A DNA stretch of 64,000 nucleotides from Paraburkholderia silvatlantica (GTDB lineage: Bacteria; Pseudomonadota; Gammaproteobacteria; Burkholderiales; Burkholderiaceae): positions 62,001-126,000 of the forward strand of contig NZ_QEOL01000005.1 of the NCBI RefSeq assembly GCF_003096715.1. Reading direction: 5' to 3'. The notes below the pieces were generated by a model that was not told the origin of the DNA, did not search any database, and saw only the letters and a list, made by a program, of their open reading frames with translations. Shown piece by piece: positions 9,779-18,159 of the stretch. The position numbers were made by a program, and so were the translations under genes. The number at the start of each line of letters is the position of its first letter. Position 1 is the stretch's first letter.

Positions 9779-10116
9779 GACGGTGTTCGGAAGCTGAGTC
9801 TGCAAGCATAACCGGGCGCGGGCGGCGCAGGCGCCAAAATCGTGCGCCGCGCGAGACGGTGCCCTTACGCGGCGCGTTGCCCGGCGGCTGCGAATATCGT
9901 TGCGTACGCAACGACACGTTGTCTTCTCTACGTAGTTATACGTAGTTCGCTTACGTAGTTGTCCGGTTGTGGCTGACGGTCCGAAAGCGAATACTACCGC
10001 CCACGACATGGCGCATTGCGTCATGCATGCGCCGCCATCGCCACGATGCTGGGGACGGTGCGCCAGGGTCCGGTTCCGATGCCGGCACAAAGCTAAAAAC
10101 ACAATGGAGACACCGC
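9779..10116. promoter_or_regulatory. Divergent control region, kinase/cstA, with palindrome and direct repeats
   Basis: This 338-bp gap holds an 18-bp perfect palindrome, TCGTTGCGTACGCAACGA, at 9897-9914, followed by three exact direct repeats TACGTAGTT at 9929-9937, 9939-9947 and 9952-9960. Nothing coding is supported in it. NarL/LuxR-type regulators often bind short direct or inverted repeats, so these are candidate sites for the adjacent response regulator. Confidence 0.6.
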
Positions 10117-12204
10117 ATGAGTCGGACATCCAGTTTTGTCGTCTGGACGCTGGTCGCGCTGCTTGGCGCGTTCGCGTTCGGCACCATCGCGCTCGCGCAC
10201 GGCGAGCGCATCAGCGCACTGTGGATCGTGATCTGCGCCGTGTGCGTCTATCTGATCGCGTATCGCTTCTATAGCCGCTTCATCGCGGGCACGGTCCTGC
10301 AGCTGGACGGCCTGCGCATGACGCCGGCCGTGCGGCACAACGACGGGCTCGACTTCGTGCCCACCAACAAGTACGTGCTGTTCGGCCATCACTTCGCGGC
10401 GATCGCGGGCGCGGGTCCGCTCGTGGGCCCGGTGCTGGCCGCGCAGATGGGCTACATGCCCGGCATGCTGTGGATTCTCGCGGGCGTGGTGTTCGCGGGC
10501 GCCGTGCAGGACTTCGTCGTGCTGTTCCTCTCCACGCGCCGCGACGGCCGCTCGCTCGGCGACCTCGTGAAGATGGAACTCGGCCCGGTGCCCGGCGTGA
10601 TCGCGCTGTTCGGCACCTTCCTCATCATGATCATCATCCTCGCGGTGCTCGCGCTGATCGTGGTGAAGGCGCTCACGAACTCGCCGTGGGGCACGTTCAC
10701 GGTGGCCGCGACGATTCCCATCGCGATCTTCATGGGCCTCTACGTGCGCTACATCCGCCCGGGCAGGATCGGCGAGATCTCGATCATCGGCTTCGTCCTG
10801 CTGATGGCTTCCATCGCCTTCGGCCAGCACGTGCACGATTCGCCCACGCTTGCGGCCTGGTTCACGTTCACGGGCACGCAGCTCACCTGGATTCTGATCG
10901 GCTATGGCTTCGTCGCTTCGGTCCTGCCGGTGTGGCTGCTGCTCGCGCCGCGCGACTACCTCTCGACGTTCCTCAAGATCGGCACGATTCTCGCGCTCGC
11001 GATCGGCATTCTGATCGTTGCGCCGGAACTGAAGATGCCGGCCTTCACGAAGTTCATCGACGGCACGGGTCCGGTCTGGTCGGGCAACCTGTTCCCGTTC
11101 CTCTTCATCACGATCGCGTGCGGTTCGGTGTCGGGCTTCCATGCGCTGATCTCGTCGGGCACGACGCCCAAGCTGCTCGATAACGAAACCAACGCGCGCT
11201 TCATCGGTTACGGCGCGATGCTGATGGAGTCGTTCGTCGCGATCATGGCGCTCGTGGCGGCCTCGGTGATCGAGCCGGGCGTGTACTTCGCGATGAACGC
11301 ACCGCTCGCCGTGCTCGGCACGACGCCGGATGCCGTCGCGGCAACGGTGGGCCACTGGGGTTTCGTGCTGACGCCGGACATGCTCACGCACACCGCGCAG
11401 GCCGTTGGCGAAACGACCATCGTCGCGCGCGCCGGCGGCGCACCGACGCTGGCCGTGGGCATGGCGCAGATCCTGCACCAGGTGGTGGGCGGCGAGGTGA
11501 TGATGGCGTTCTGGTATCACTTCGCCATCCTCTTCGAGGCGCTCTTCATCCTGACCGCCGTCGACGCGGGCACGCGCGCGGGCCGCTTCATGCTGCAAGA
11601 CCTGCTCGGCACGTTCCACCCGTCGCTCAAGCGCACGGAGTCGCTGCCGGCCAACCTGATCGCCACGGCCTTGTGCGTGGCCGCGTGGGGCTATTTCCTC
11701 TACCAGGGCGTGGTCGATCCGCTTGGCGGCATCAATACGCTGTGGCCGCTCTTCGGTATCTCGAACCAGATGCTCGCCGGTATCGCGCTCATGCTCGCCA
11801 CGGTCGTTCTCTTCAAGATGAAGCGCGAGAAGTTCGCGTGGGTCACGGCGCTGCCCACGGTGTGGCTCCTCATCTGCACGCTCACGGCCGGCTGGCAGAA
11901 GATTTTCGACGGCAACCCGAAGGTGAGCTTCGTCGCGCACGCACAGAAGCTCTCGGCGGCGATCGCCGATGGCAAGATCGTCGCGCCCGCCAAGTCGCTC
12001 GAGCAGATGCAGCGCATGGTGTTCAACGACTACGTCGATGCCGCGCTCTCGGGCCTGTTCATCTTCGTGGTGGTGAGCATTGTGGTGTACGGCCTGATCG
12101 CGATTGCGCGTGCGCGCCGCATCGACCGTCCGACCGTGCAGGAAACGCCGTATCAGGCGATGCCGGCGGGCGGTGTGGCGGCCGTGACGCATCGCGTGCA
12201 TTGA
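10117..12204 (+). CDS. cstA: CstA/BtsT-family carbon-starvation transporter
   Basis: Multi-pass inner-membrane proton symporter; family members take up pyruvate (BtsT, CstA) and were earlier linked to peptide uptake. 695 residues, full family length, with about 16-18 hydrophobic segments. The conserved N-terminal block NNKYVLFGHHFAAIAGAGPL appears here as TNKYVLFGHHFAAIAGAGPL, followed by GPVLAAQMGYMPGMLW. The start ATG 10117 was preferred over a longer in-frame reading whose extra residues are not hydrophobic or family-like; GGAGAC lies 8 bases upstream. A small YbdD-like gene follows, the usual cstA partner. It is divergent from a Cache kinase and NarL-type regulator. Confidence 0.95.
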   Translation: MSRTSSFVVWTLVALLGAFAFGTIALAHGERISALWIVICAVCVYLIAYRFYSRFIAGTVLQLDGLRMTPAVRHNDGLDFVPTNKYVLFGHHFAAIAGAGPLVGPVLAAQMGYMPGMLWILAGVVFAGAVQDFVVLFLSTRRDGRSLGDLVKMELGPVPGVIALFGTFLIMIIILAVLALIVVKALTNSPWGTFTVAATIPIAIFMGLYVRYIRPGRIGEISIIGFVLLMASIAFGQHVHDSPTLAAWFTFTGTQLTWILIGYGFVASVLPVWLLLAPRDYLSTFLKIGTILALAIGILIVAPELKMPAFTKFIDGTGPVWSGNLFPFLFITIACGSVSGFHALISSGTTPKLLDNETNARFIGYGAMLMESFVAIMALVAASVIEPGVYFAMNAPLAVLGTTPDAVAATVGHWGFVLTPDMLTHTAQAVGETTIVARAGGAPTLAVGMAQILHQVVGGEVMMAFWYHFAILFEALFILTAVDAGTRAGRFMLQDLLGTFHPSLKRTESLPANLIATALCVAAWGYFLYQGVVDPLGGINTLWPLFGISNQMLAGIALMLATVVLFKMKREKFAWVTALPTVWLLICTLTAGWQKIFDGNPKVSFVAHAQKLSAAIADGKIVAPAKSLEQMQRMVFNDYVDAALSGLFIFVVVSIVVYGLIAIARARRIDRPTVQETPYQAMPAGGVAAVTHRVH

Positions 12205-12230
12205 ACCGGCGTGACTGAATGGAGCACACC

Positions 12231-12437
12231 ATGTTCTCGGGACTTCGCGACAACGTACAGACGGCCGGGCGCTATCTCGGTCAGGCCATGCGTTTGATGG
12301 TTGGTTTGCCGGACTACGAGGGCTACGTCGCGCATGCGCGCGCGATGCATCCCGACCGCCCGGTCATGACTTACGAGGCGTTTTTCCGCGAGCGGCAAAA
12401 CGCCCGCTACGGGTCGGGCGCAGGAAAGTGTTGCTGA
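12231..12437 (+). CDS. YbdD/YjiX-family small protein (DUF466)
   Basis: 68-residue cytoplasmic protein of the family usually encoded right after cstA/btsT; its molecular role is not established. Core LMVGLPDYEGYVAHARAMHPDRP and MTYEAFFRERQNARYG match the family, which ends in a short Cys-containing tail (here GKCC). The start ATG 12231 was chosen because TGGAG lies 6 bases upstream; ATG 12219 is in frame but lacks such a site. It is co-transcribed with cstA and followed by a strong terminator. Confidence 0.9.
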   Translation: MFSGLRDNVQTAGRYLGQAMRLMVGLPDYEGYVAHARAMHPDRPVMTYEAFFRERQNARYGSGAGKCC

Positions 12438-12444
12438 TTCTCCG

Positions 12445-12714
12445 CTAGGCGGATACGCTCGGCACGAGGCGCGACGGCGAAGGCCGTCGCGCTTTTTTTA
12501 CGCCTGTAAACTTCGCGGCTCGGCGTTCGCTCAAAAAGCACTCAATTCTCGCACTGCGGCTGCCGTTAACTTTGACGAAGTTCCACACCAATTCGATGCA
12601 TGCCGGCGCGCGCGGATTCGAATCGTCGGGAACCGGACCGCGCGTTTGCCACACGGGCAACACGGCATCTTCAACCGGTGCACCGTAAGGTGTACGCATC
12701 AAATAATCGTTCAT
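12445..12714 (-). CDS. Possible small ORF, start overlapping the propeller gene
   Basis: 89 codons whose ATG (12714) lies in the same CATG as the divergent propeller gene start. The first 60 residues (MNDYLMRTPYGAPVEDAV and onwards) look protein-like, but codon bias is weaker than in neighbours, no ribosome-binding site is visible and the 3' end runs through the cstA terminator. It may be a decayed fragment or chance. No family recognised. Confidence 0.2.
   Translation of the reverse strand: MNDYLMRTPYGAPVEDAVLPVWQTRGPVPDDSNPRAPACIELVWNFVKVNGSRSARIECFLSERRAAKFTGVKKARRPSPSRLVPSVSA
12469..12499 (+). terminator. Rho-independent terminator of cstA operon
   Basis: Perfect 10-bp stem GCGCGACGGC/GCCGTCGCGC with loop GAAG and seven T (12493-12499), just after the YbdD-like gene. 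Confidence 0.95.
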
Positions 12715-14686
12715 GATCTTGCATCGACTCGGCGCAGCATGGCTGGCGGCCGCTCTCACCGCAACGGTTTCACCCGTTTGCGAAGCGCAATACTCCACCG
12801 ACTGGATTGCGAACACCTACGGCACCAACGCGACGCACGTCGGCAATGTGGCCCGCTCGATGTGGGTCGCGCCCGAAGGCGTCGTCTATACGTCGTCGAT
12901 GTGGGATGAAAACGAAGGCGGCGTGGCGATTTACCAGAACGGCCAGAGCCTCGGCTCGATCGGCGGGCATGGAGACTTCCAGGGCGGCGCGATCACGGGC
13001 AACGCGACTTCGCTATTCGTCGCCATGCAGTACAACGCCGCGTATGGCAGCGGCAACGTCGGGCGCTACAACCGCACGAGCGGCGCGCGCGACCTGCTGA
13101 TCCCCGTGAGCGCCGATACGACCGAAAAGCTCGCCGATGTCATCACCGGACTCGCGACTTCCGGCTCGCTGCTCTACGTGAGCGATTTCCCCGGCAACCG
13201 CGTGCGCGTGTACACCACGGACGGCGCCTGGCAACGCGATATCGGCGTGGCGGCCCCGGGCGCGCTGACGCTCGACGCGAGCGGCAACCTCTGGGTCGCC
13301 CAGAAAAGCGCGGGCGCCGTGCTCGAATTCGGCGCCGGCGGTCAGCTCCTGAACACCATCCAGCTGGCGTCCACGGCGCGCCCGTCGTCGCTGTATTTCG
13401 ATTCGCAGACCTCGCAATTGATGATCGGCGACTCGGGCCCCGACATGAACATCAAGACCTTCAGCGTAGCGGGCACGCCGTCTCAAACCGGCACGTTCGG
13501 CGTCCTGGGCGGTTATCTCGACACGACCACGGGCATCAAGGGGCAGGTGGGCGACAAGCGCTTTACGCGCGTGGTCGGCATCGGCAAGGATGCCGCGGGC
13601 ACGCTGTACGTGCTGAACAATCCGTGGGGCGGCTCGTGGGACCTCGGCCGCAACGGCGGCACCGATCTGCAGGCTTACGACGGTACCGGCGCGCTGCGCT
13701 GGAAGCTTCAGTCGCTCAACTTCGAAGGCAACGCGGCGCCGGATCCGGCCACCGATGGCGCGCTGTTCTACGGCGGCATGAACCTTTATTCGGGCACGGC
13801 CGGCGGCACCTTCGTGGCCAACACCATCGACCCGATCACGTATCCGTCCGATCCGCGCATCAATCTCGCCGACACCGCGCGCGGCGAGCATTTCGCGCAG
13901 GTGGCGAGCGTGGGCGGCAAGCGCATTCTCGTGGCTGCGGGCCAGAATCCCGATACGTTCTACTTCTTCCACTTCAACGCCGCGAGTGGCTATATCGCCA
14001 TTCCGGATTACACGCTGCCGGGGACGGCGTTCAATACGTCGGCCCCGGTGCGCAACGGCTTTTGTCTCGACAGCAAGGGCGACCTGTGGGCCGGCATCGA
14101 CAAGACCAACGTCATTTCCCACTACCCGCTGACCGGCTTCGACTCGACCGGCAAGCCGCTATGGGGCGCCGCGGTCACCACGCCGATTCCCGCCACGATC
14201 TCGCGGCTCACACGCATCGTCTACCTGCCCGAAAGCGACACGATGATCCTCACGGGAGAAGACGCGAGCATCACCGACTGGACGGCGGTCGGCACGCGCG
14301 TCGAGGTGTATCACGGCTGGCTCGCGGGCAATACGAGCGCGCCGGATCCGGTGATCACGCTCACGAGCGCGAATCCCAAATCGATTGCGGCCGCTGGAAA
14401 CTATCTGTTCGTCGGCTACGTGCATACCGTGCCGAACATCGATGCGTTCAACCTCACCACGGGCGCGCTCGACACGACGCTCGTCAATAGCAATTCGAAC
14501 GCGGTGTACGTGGGCAACGACGTGGATTCGATGTACGGCCTGCGCGCGTATCTGCGCTCGACGGGCGAGTATGTCGTGACCAAGGATAATTACAACGCTG
14601 CGAGCGCGGTGGTGTACCGGTGGACGCCGGCGGTGGCGGGCGCGGCCACCGCGAATGCAACGGTGTCGCCGTTCAGCGCGAAGTGA
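12713..14686 (+). CDS. Secreted beta-propeller-like (NHL-type) protein, function unknown
   Basis: 657 residues with an N-terminal signal peptide (LGAAWLAAALTATVSPVCEA, then QYS). Repeated propeller-blade motifs follow: SLLYVSDFPGNRVRVYTTDG, LTLDASGNLWVAQK, KDAAGTLYVLNN and DSKGDLWAGIDKTN, each about 40-60 residues apart, resembling NHL/SMP-30-type blades. It is probably periplasmic or extracellular. The ligand or enzyme activity cannot be assigned. The start ATG 12713 gives a proper signal peptide but no clear ribosome-binding site. It stands alone between two terminators inside the hopanoid region; no functional link is evident. Confidence 0.75.
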   Translation: MILHRLGAAWLAAALTATVSPVCEAQYSTDWIANTYGTNATHVGNVARSMWVAPEGVVYTSSMWDENEGGVAIYQNGQSLGSIGGHGDFQGGAITGNATSLFVAMQYNAAYGSGNVGRYNRTSGARDLLIPVSADTTEKLADVITGLATSGSLLYVSDFPGNRVRVYTTDGAWQRDIGVAAPGALTLDASGNLWVAQKSAGAVLEFGAGGQLLNTIQLASTARPSSLYFDSQTSQLMIGDSGPDMNIKTFSVAGTPSQTGTFGVLGGYLDTTTGIKGQVGDKRFTRVVGIGKDAAGTLYVLNNPWGGSWDLGRNGGTDLQAYDGTGALRWKLQSLNFEGNAAPDPATDGALFYGGMNLYSGTAGGTFVANTIDPITYPSDPRINLADTARGEHFAQVASVGGKRILVAAGQNPDTFYFFHFNAASGYIAIPDYTLPGTAFNTSAPVRNGFCLDSKGDLWAGIDKTNVISHYPLTGFDSTGKPLWGAAVTTPIPATISRLTRIVYLPESDTMILTGEDASITDWTAVGTRVEVYHGWLAGNTSAPDPVITLTSANPKSIAAAGNYLFVGYVHTVPNIDAFNLTTGALDTTLVNSNSNAVYVGNDVDSMYGLRAYLRSTGEYVVTKDNYNAASAVVYRWTPAVAGAATANATVSPFSAK

Positions 14687-14695
14687 CGAAAAGAC

Positions 14696-14731
14696 AAAGG
14701 GCGCAACGGCTAAAACCGTTGCGCCCTTTTT
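14696..14731. terminator. Terminator between propeller gene and hpnH
   Basis: Stem AAAGGGCGCAACGG/CCGTTGCGCCCTTT with loop CTAAAA and T-rich flank on the right. It lies between convergent genes and can serve at least the plus strand. Confidence 0.9.
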
Positions 14732-14761
14732 GCGTTTCATTCGCCGGTGGCGAAAACCGCT

Positions 14762-15913
14762 TTAGCTAGCCGCGACCGTAGCCGGCTTCTTCGTCTTGGC
14801 GGCGTTCTTGATCTCTTCGAGCTTGATCTCGACGTGACGCGAGAACACGTACTCGGCAGGACGCGCGCCTTCGAGCGGGATGTCCTTCGCAAACGCGCCC
14901 GTCGTGCGCGGGCCCGAGAGGGCGATGCGCGCTGCCTTGAGCGGATGCGCGACCGTGTCCATCACGGCCGTTGCCTCGAAGCCGCAGTGGACCATGCAGT
15001 CCGCGCACTTCTCGTACTTGCCGGTGCCGTACTTGTCCCAGTCGGTGGTTTCCATCAACTCCTTGAAGGTCTTCACGTAACCTTCGCCGACCAGATAGCA
15101 GGGCTTTTGCCAGCCGAACACCGTGCGTGCCGGGTTGCCCCACGGCGTGCACTGGTAGCTCTGGTTGCCGGCCAGGAAGTCGAGGAACAGGCTCGACTGG
15201 CTGAACGACCACTTCTTGCCGTTGTTGCCGCGCTTGAAGATTTCGCGGAACAGGTTCTTGGTCTTGTCGCGGTTCAGGAAGTGCTGCTGGTCCGGCGCGC
15301 GCTCATACGCATAGCCCGGCGACACCGTGATGCCGTCCACGCCGATCTCGCCGACCGTGTCGAAGAACTTCGCCACGCGCTCGGGCACGGCGTCGTTGAA
15401 CAGCGTGCAGTTGATGTTCACGCGGAAGCCGCGGCGCTTGGCTTCCTTGATGGCCGCGACGGCCTTGTCGTACACGCCTTCCTGCGAGACCGAGTGGTCG
15501 TGCGCTTCGCGGTCGCCGTCGAGGTGCACCGACCAGACGAAGTACGGGTTCGGCTGGTAGTCGTCCATCTTCTTTTCCATGAGCAGCGCGTTCGTGCAGA
15601 GATACACGAACTTCTTGCGCGCCATGATGCCCTTCACGATCTGCGGCATTTCCTTGTGCAGCAGCGGTTCGCCGCCCGCGATGGAAACGACCGGCGCGCC
15701 GCACTCGTCGACGGCTTCGAGGCATTCCTCCAGCGACAGGCGCTGGTTCAGAATGGGATCCGGATAGTCGATCTTGCCGCAGCCATTGCAGGCGAGATTG
15801 CAGCGGAACAGCGGCTCGAGCATGAGCGCGAGCGGGTAGCGCTTGTTGCCGCTGAAATGCTGGCGAAAGATGTACGAGCCAACGCGGACTTTTTGTAGCA
15901 GCGGAATAGACAA
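14762..15913 (-). CDS. hpnH: Adenosylhopane synthase, radical SAM protein HpnH
   Basis: Adds the 5'-deoxyadenosyl group of SAM to hopene to form adenosylhopane, the first side-chain step. 383 residues. The radical-SAM [4Fe-4S] motif CxxxCxxC is at Cys38, Cys42 and Cys45 (FRCNLACNGCGK), and a glycine-rich SAM motif IAGGEPLLH follows. A C-terminal Cys group (CTPWG, KPCYL, CADCMVHC) is typical of HpnH. The start codon is TTG (15911-15913) with an excellent AAGGAGG seven bases upstream and an in-frame TAA just before it, which excludes a longer form. It follows ispH by 12 bp in the same unit. Confidence 0.96.
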   Translation of the reverse strand: MSIPLLQKVRVGSYIFRQHFSGNKRYPLALMLEPLFRCNLACNGCGKIDYPDPILNQRLSLEECLEAVDECGAPVVSIAGGEPLLHKEMPQIVKGIMARKKFVYLCTNALLMEKKMDDYQPNPYFVWSVHLDGDREAHDHSVSQEGVYDKAVAAIKEAKRRGFRVNINCTLFNDAVPERVAKFFDTVGEIGVDGITVSPGYAYERAPDQQHFLNRDKTKNLFREIFKRGNNGKKWSFSQSSLFLDFLAGNQSYQCTPWGNPARTVFGWQKPCYLVGEGYVKTFKELMETTDWDKYGTGKYEKCADCMVHCGFEATAVMDTVAHPLKAARIALSGPRTTGAFAKDIPLEGARPAEYVFSRHVEIKLEEIKNAAKTKKPATVAAS

Positions 15914-15925
15914 AGCGTGTCCTCC

Positions 15926-16870
15926 TTAAACTTCGCGCGCGACGAGCGGTTGCAAGAGCTTCGACGGCAGCTTGAATTCGACTTTTTCTTCACGGCCCGC
16001 CATCGTCGACACCTCGACAGGCCCCAACGCGCGCAGCGCGTCAATGACGTTCTCAACCATTTCTTCAGGCGCCGATGCGCCGGCCGTGATGCCGACCGTT
16101 TTCACATTGGCGAACCACTCGGCTTTCACTTCCGAGCCGTCGGCAACGAGATAGCTCGGCACGCCCGTTTCGCTGCCGATCTCGCGCAGACGATTCGAGT
16201 TCGAGCTGTTCGTTGCGCCGACGACGAGCAGTACGTCCACCTGATCGGACAGTTCGCGCACCGCGGCCTGGCGGTTCTGCGTCGCGTAGCAGATGTCGCG
16301 CGTGTCCGGTCCGACGATGTCGGAGAACCGCGCGAGCAGCGCGTCGATGATGCCGCGCGTGTCGTCCACCGAAAGGGTGGTTTGCGTCACGTACGCGAGC
16401 GGTGCATCGAGCGGCAGATCGAGCTTCGAGACATCGGCTTCGCTCTGCACGAGCAGCACGGTGCCGGGAATCTGGCCGATCGTGCCTTCCACCTCGGGGT
16501 GGCCGGCATGCCCGATCAGGATCAGCGTGCGGCCCGCCGCGACGTACTGGCGGCCCTGCACGTGAACCTTCGTGACGAGCGGGCAGGTGGCGTCCAGCAC
16601 GTCGAGGTCGCGTTCCTCGGCGGCGCGTTCCACGGTCTTGGCCACGCCGTGGGCGCTGAAAATCGCCACGGCGCCTTCCGGCACTTCGTCGAGCTCTTCC
16701 ACGAAACGCGCGCCCTTGTTGCGCAGGTTTTCGACCACATGACGGTTGTGGACGATTTCATGGCGCACGTAGACCGGCGCGCCGTGTTTCTGCAGTGCGC
16801 GATCGACGATTTCGATAGCGCGGACAACCCCCGCACAAAAGCCGCGGGGTTGGGCAAGGATCACTCGCAT
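15926..16870 (-). CDS. ispH: 4-hydroxy-3-methylbut-2-enyl diphosphate reductase IspH/LytB
   Basis: Final step of the MEP pathway, making IPP and DMAPP, the precursors of squalene and hopanoids. 314 residues, normal length. The three Fe-S ligands are Cys12 (RGFCAGV), Cys96 (DATCPLV) and Cys194 ([10 protein letters not shown]), and catalytic Glu126 is in HPEVEG. The start ATG 16870 has GGAG about 11 bases upstream. It is first gene of a unit with hpnH. Burkholderiales often carry a second ispH elsewhere; this could be the hopanoid-dedicated copy (inference). Confidence 0.96.
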   Translation of the reverse strand: MRVILAQPRGFCAGVVRAIEIVDRALQKHGAPVYVRHEIVHNRHVVENLRNKGARFVEELDEVPEGAVAIFSAHGVAKTVERAAEERDLDVLDATCPLVTKVHVQGRQYVAAGRTLILIGHAGHPEVEGTIGQIPGTVLLVQSEADVSKLDLPLDAPLAYVTQTTLSVDDTRGIIDALLARFSDIVGPDTRDICYATQNRQAAVRELSDQVDVLLVVGATNSSNSNRLREIGSETGVPSYLVADGSEVKAEWFANVKTVGITAGASAPEEMVENVIDALRALGPVEVSTMAGREEKVEFKLPSKLLQPLVAREV

Positions 16871-16941
16871 AGGGTGGCGAACTCCGACTACCGCAAAAGG
16901 CGAGCAAGTCGGTAAAAATGACCTGATCGCCGGCGGCTGTC

Positions 16942-16970
16942 TATTTATTAAGGATGCAAAAATCCGCCAA
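16942..16970 (-). promoter_or_regulatory. Candidate promoter for ispH-hpnH
   Basis: On the minus strand TTGGCG (16965-16970) and TAAATA (16942-16947) are 17 bp apart, in a locally A+T-rich stretch about 70 bp before ispH. Confidence 0.45.
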
Positions 16971-17250
16971 AGGGGTGACGGAGTAAAAACCAGACGCGCA
17001 TTTTAACCCCTTCGCCTTTCCTTTGCTGCGTGGAGCACTCGCGGGTGCGGCGTGCGCGCGACGGTGGCGCCCGGGCAGCGTCCAGGTTGTCCCGAAAACC
17101 CTGCTGCGCGGCGCTCCCGCGGCATGCGGCATGGCCTGCTCAAAGCGCCTCGCGCGCCGCCATGGACGTCGTCCGAATCCGGCGCCCCGGGTTGCGCGGT
17201 GCAACATACCCGCGGAACCCTTAAAATATCGCGTCCCGCGTGTTGCCTGG
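16971..17250. other. Divergent intergenic region ispH/hpnC
   Basis: With the promoter above, this makes a 380-bp gap between divergent units. Open frames exist on both strands but have no family-like sequence and are taken as GC-driven. A TAAAAT at 17222-17227 is a plausible -10 for hpnC, without a convincing -35. Confidence 0.4.
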
Positions 17251-18159
17251 ATGGCGACCGGAGATACGACCCCATTCTGGACGCCTTTGATGGAACCCGA
17301 CCACTACGACGATTTTCCGGTAGCGCGCGTACTGCTGCCGAAGGCGCTGCGCGCGCCTGTCGGCGTGATCTACCACGTCGCGCGCACGCTCGACGACATC
17401 GCGGACGAAGGCGACTGGAGCCCCGGGCAGCGCCACACGCGCCTCGCCGATTTTCGCGAAGGCCTGAACGCCGTGGCCGAAGGCCGGCCCGCACGCGTGC
17501 ACCCCATGCTGTTCGCGAAGCTCGCGGACGTGGTGCGCGAGTGCCGCCTGCCGCTCGAGCCGTTTTACGACCTCGTTGCGGCGTTCGATCAGGATATCGA
17601 CACGACGCGCTATGCCGACCGCTTCGAGCTGCTGGATTTTTGCCGGCGCTCGGCGAACCCGGTCGGCCATCTGATGCTGCATCTGATCCACGCAGCGACG
17701 CCCGAGAATCTGGCCGATTCCGATGCGATCTGCACCGCCTTGCAGCTCGTCACCTTCTTGCAGGACGTGAGCGCCGACTGGGCGCGCGGCCGCATTTACC
17801 TGCCGCTCGCCGAGCGCGAACGCTTCGGCGTAACCGAAGCGCAGATCGCCGCGGGCAGGGTGGACGACGCCTGGCGCGCGCTGATGGCACACGAGGCGGC
17901 GCGCGCGCGCTCGCTGATGATCAGCGGCGCGCCGCTCGCGCTGCGCGTGCCGGGGCGCTTCGGCCTCGAGCTATGCAGCGTCGTGCATGGCGGACTGCGC
18001 GTGCTCGAAATCATCGAGCGCGGCGGCTACGATGTGTTCCGCGCGCGGCCTGCGCTGCGCGCACCCGACTGGGCCGTGGTGCTCCTGCGCACGGCGGCCA
18101 TGTGGCTGTCGCGCCGCGTGGGCGTGCGCGCCCCTTCGATCGAGAGTAACAACGCATGA
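17251..18159 (+). CDS. hpnC: Squalene synthase-family protein HpnC
   Basis: Acts in squalene formation from farnesyl diphosphate as the hydroxysqualene synthase of the HpnC/D/E route (family knowledge). About 302 residues. The trans-prenyltransferase fold is seen from DHYDDFPVARVLLPKALR. The first Asp-rich motif DDIADEGD is at residues 48-55. The second, QDVSADWARGRIYLPL, has Asp172 and Asp176. The start ATG 17251 is chosen; ATG 17290 (289 residues, beginning MEPDHYDDF) fits many homologues equally well, and neither has a strong ribosome-binding site. It overlaps hpnB by ATGA. HpnD and HpnE are not in the window. Confidence 0.92.
   Translation: MATGDTTPFWTPLMEPDHYDDFPVARVLLPKALRAPVGVIYHVARTLDDIADEGDWSPGQRHTRLADFREGLNAVAEGRPARVHPMLFAKLADVVRECRLPLEPFYDLVAAFDQDIDTTRYADRFELLDFCRRSANPVGHLMLHLIHAATPENLADSDAICTALQLVTFLQDVSADWARGRIYLPLAERERFGVTEAQIAAGRVDDAWRALMAHEAARARSLMISGAPLALRVPGRFGLELCSVVHGGLRVLEIIERGGYDVFRARPALRAPDWAVVLLRTAAMWLSRRVGVRAPSIESNNA

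Noticed and set aside
9967..10116. N-terminal extension of cstA
   Set aside because: The added residues are Arg/His/Cys-rich and not family-like; ATG 10117 has a usable site and starts the hydrophobic N-terminus.
10093..12201. 702-codon open frame antisense to cstA
   Set aside because: Its translation is Arg/His/Glu/Gln-rich with no family sequence; it is a shadow of the strong GC3 bias of cstA.
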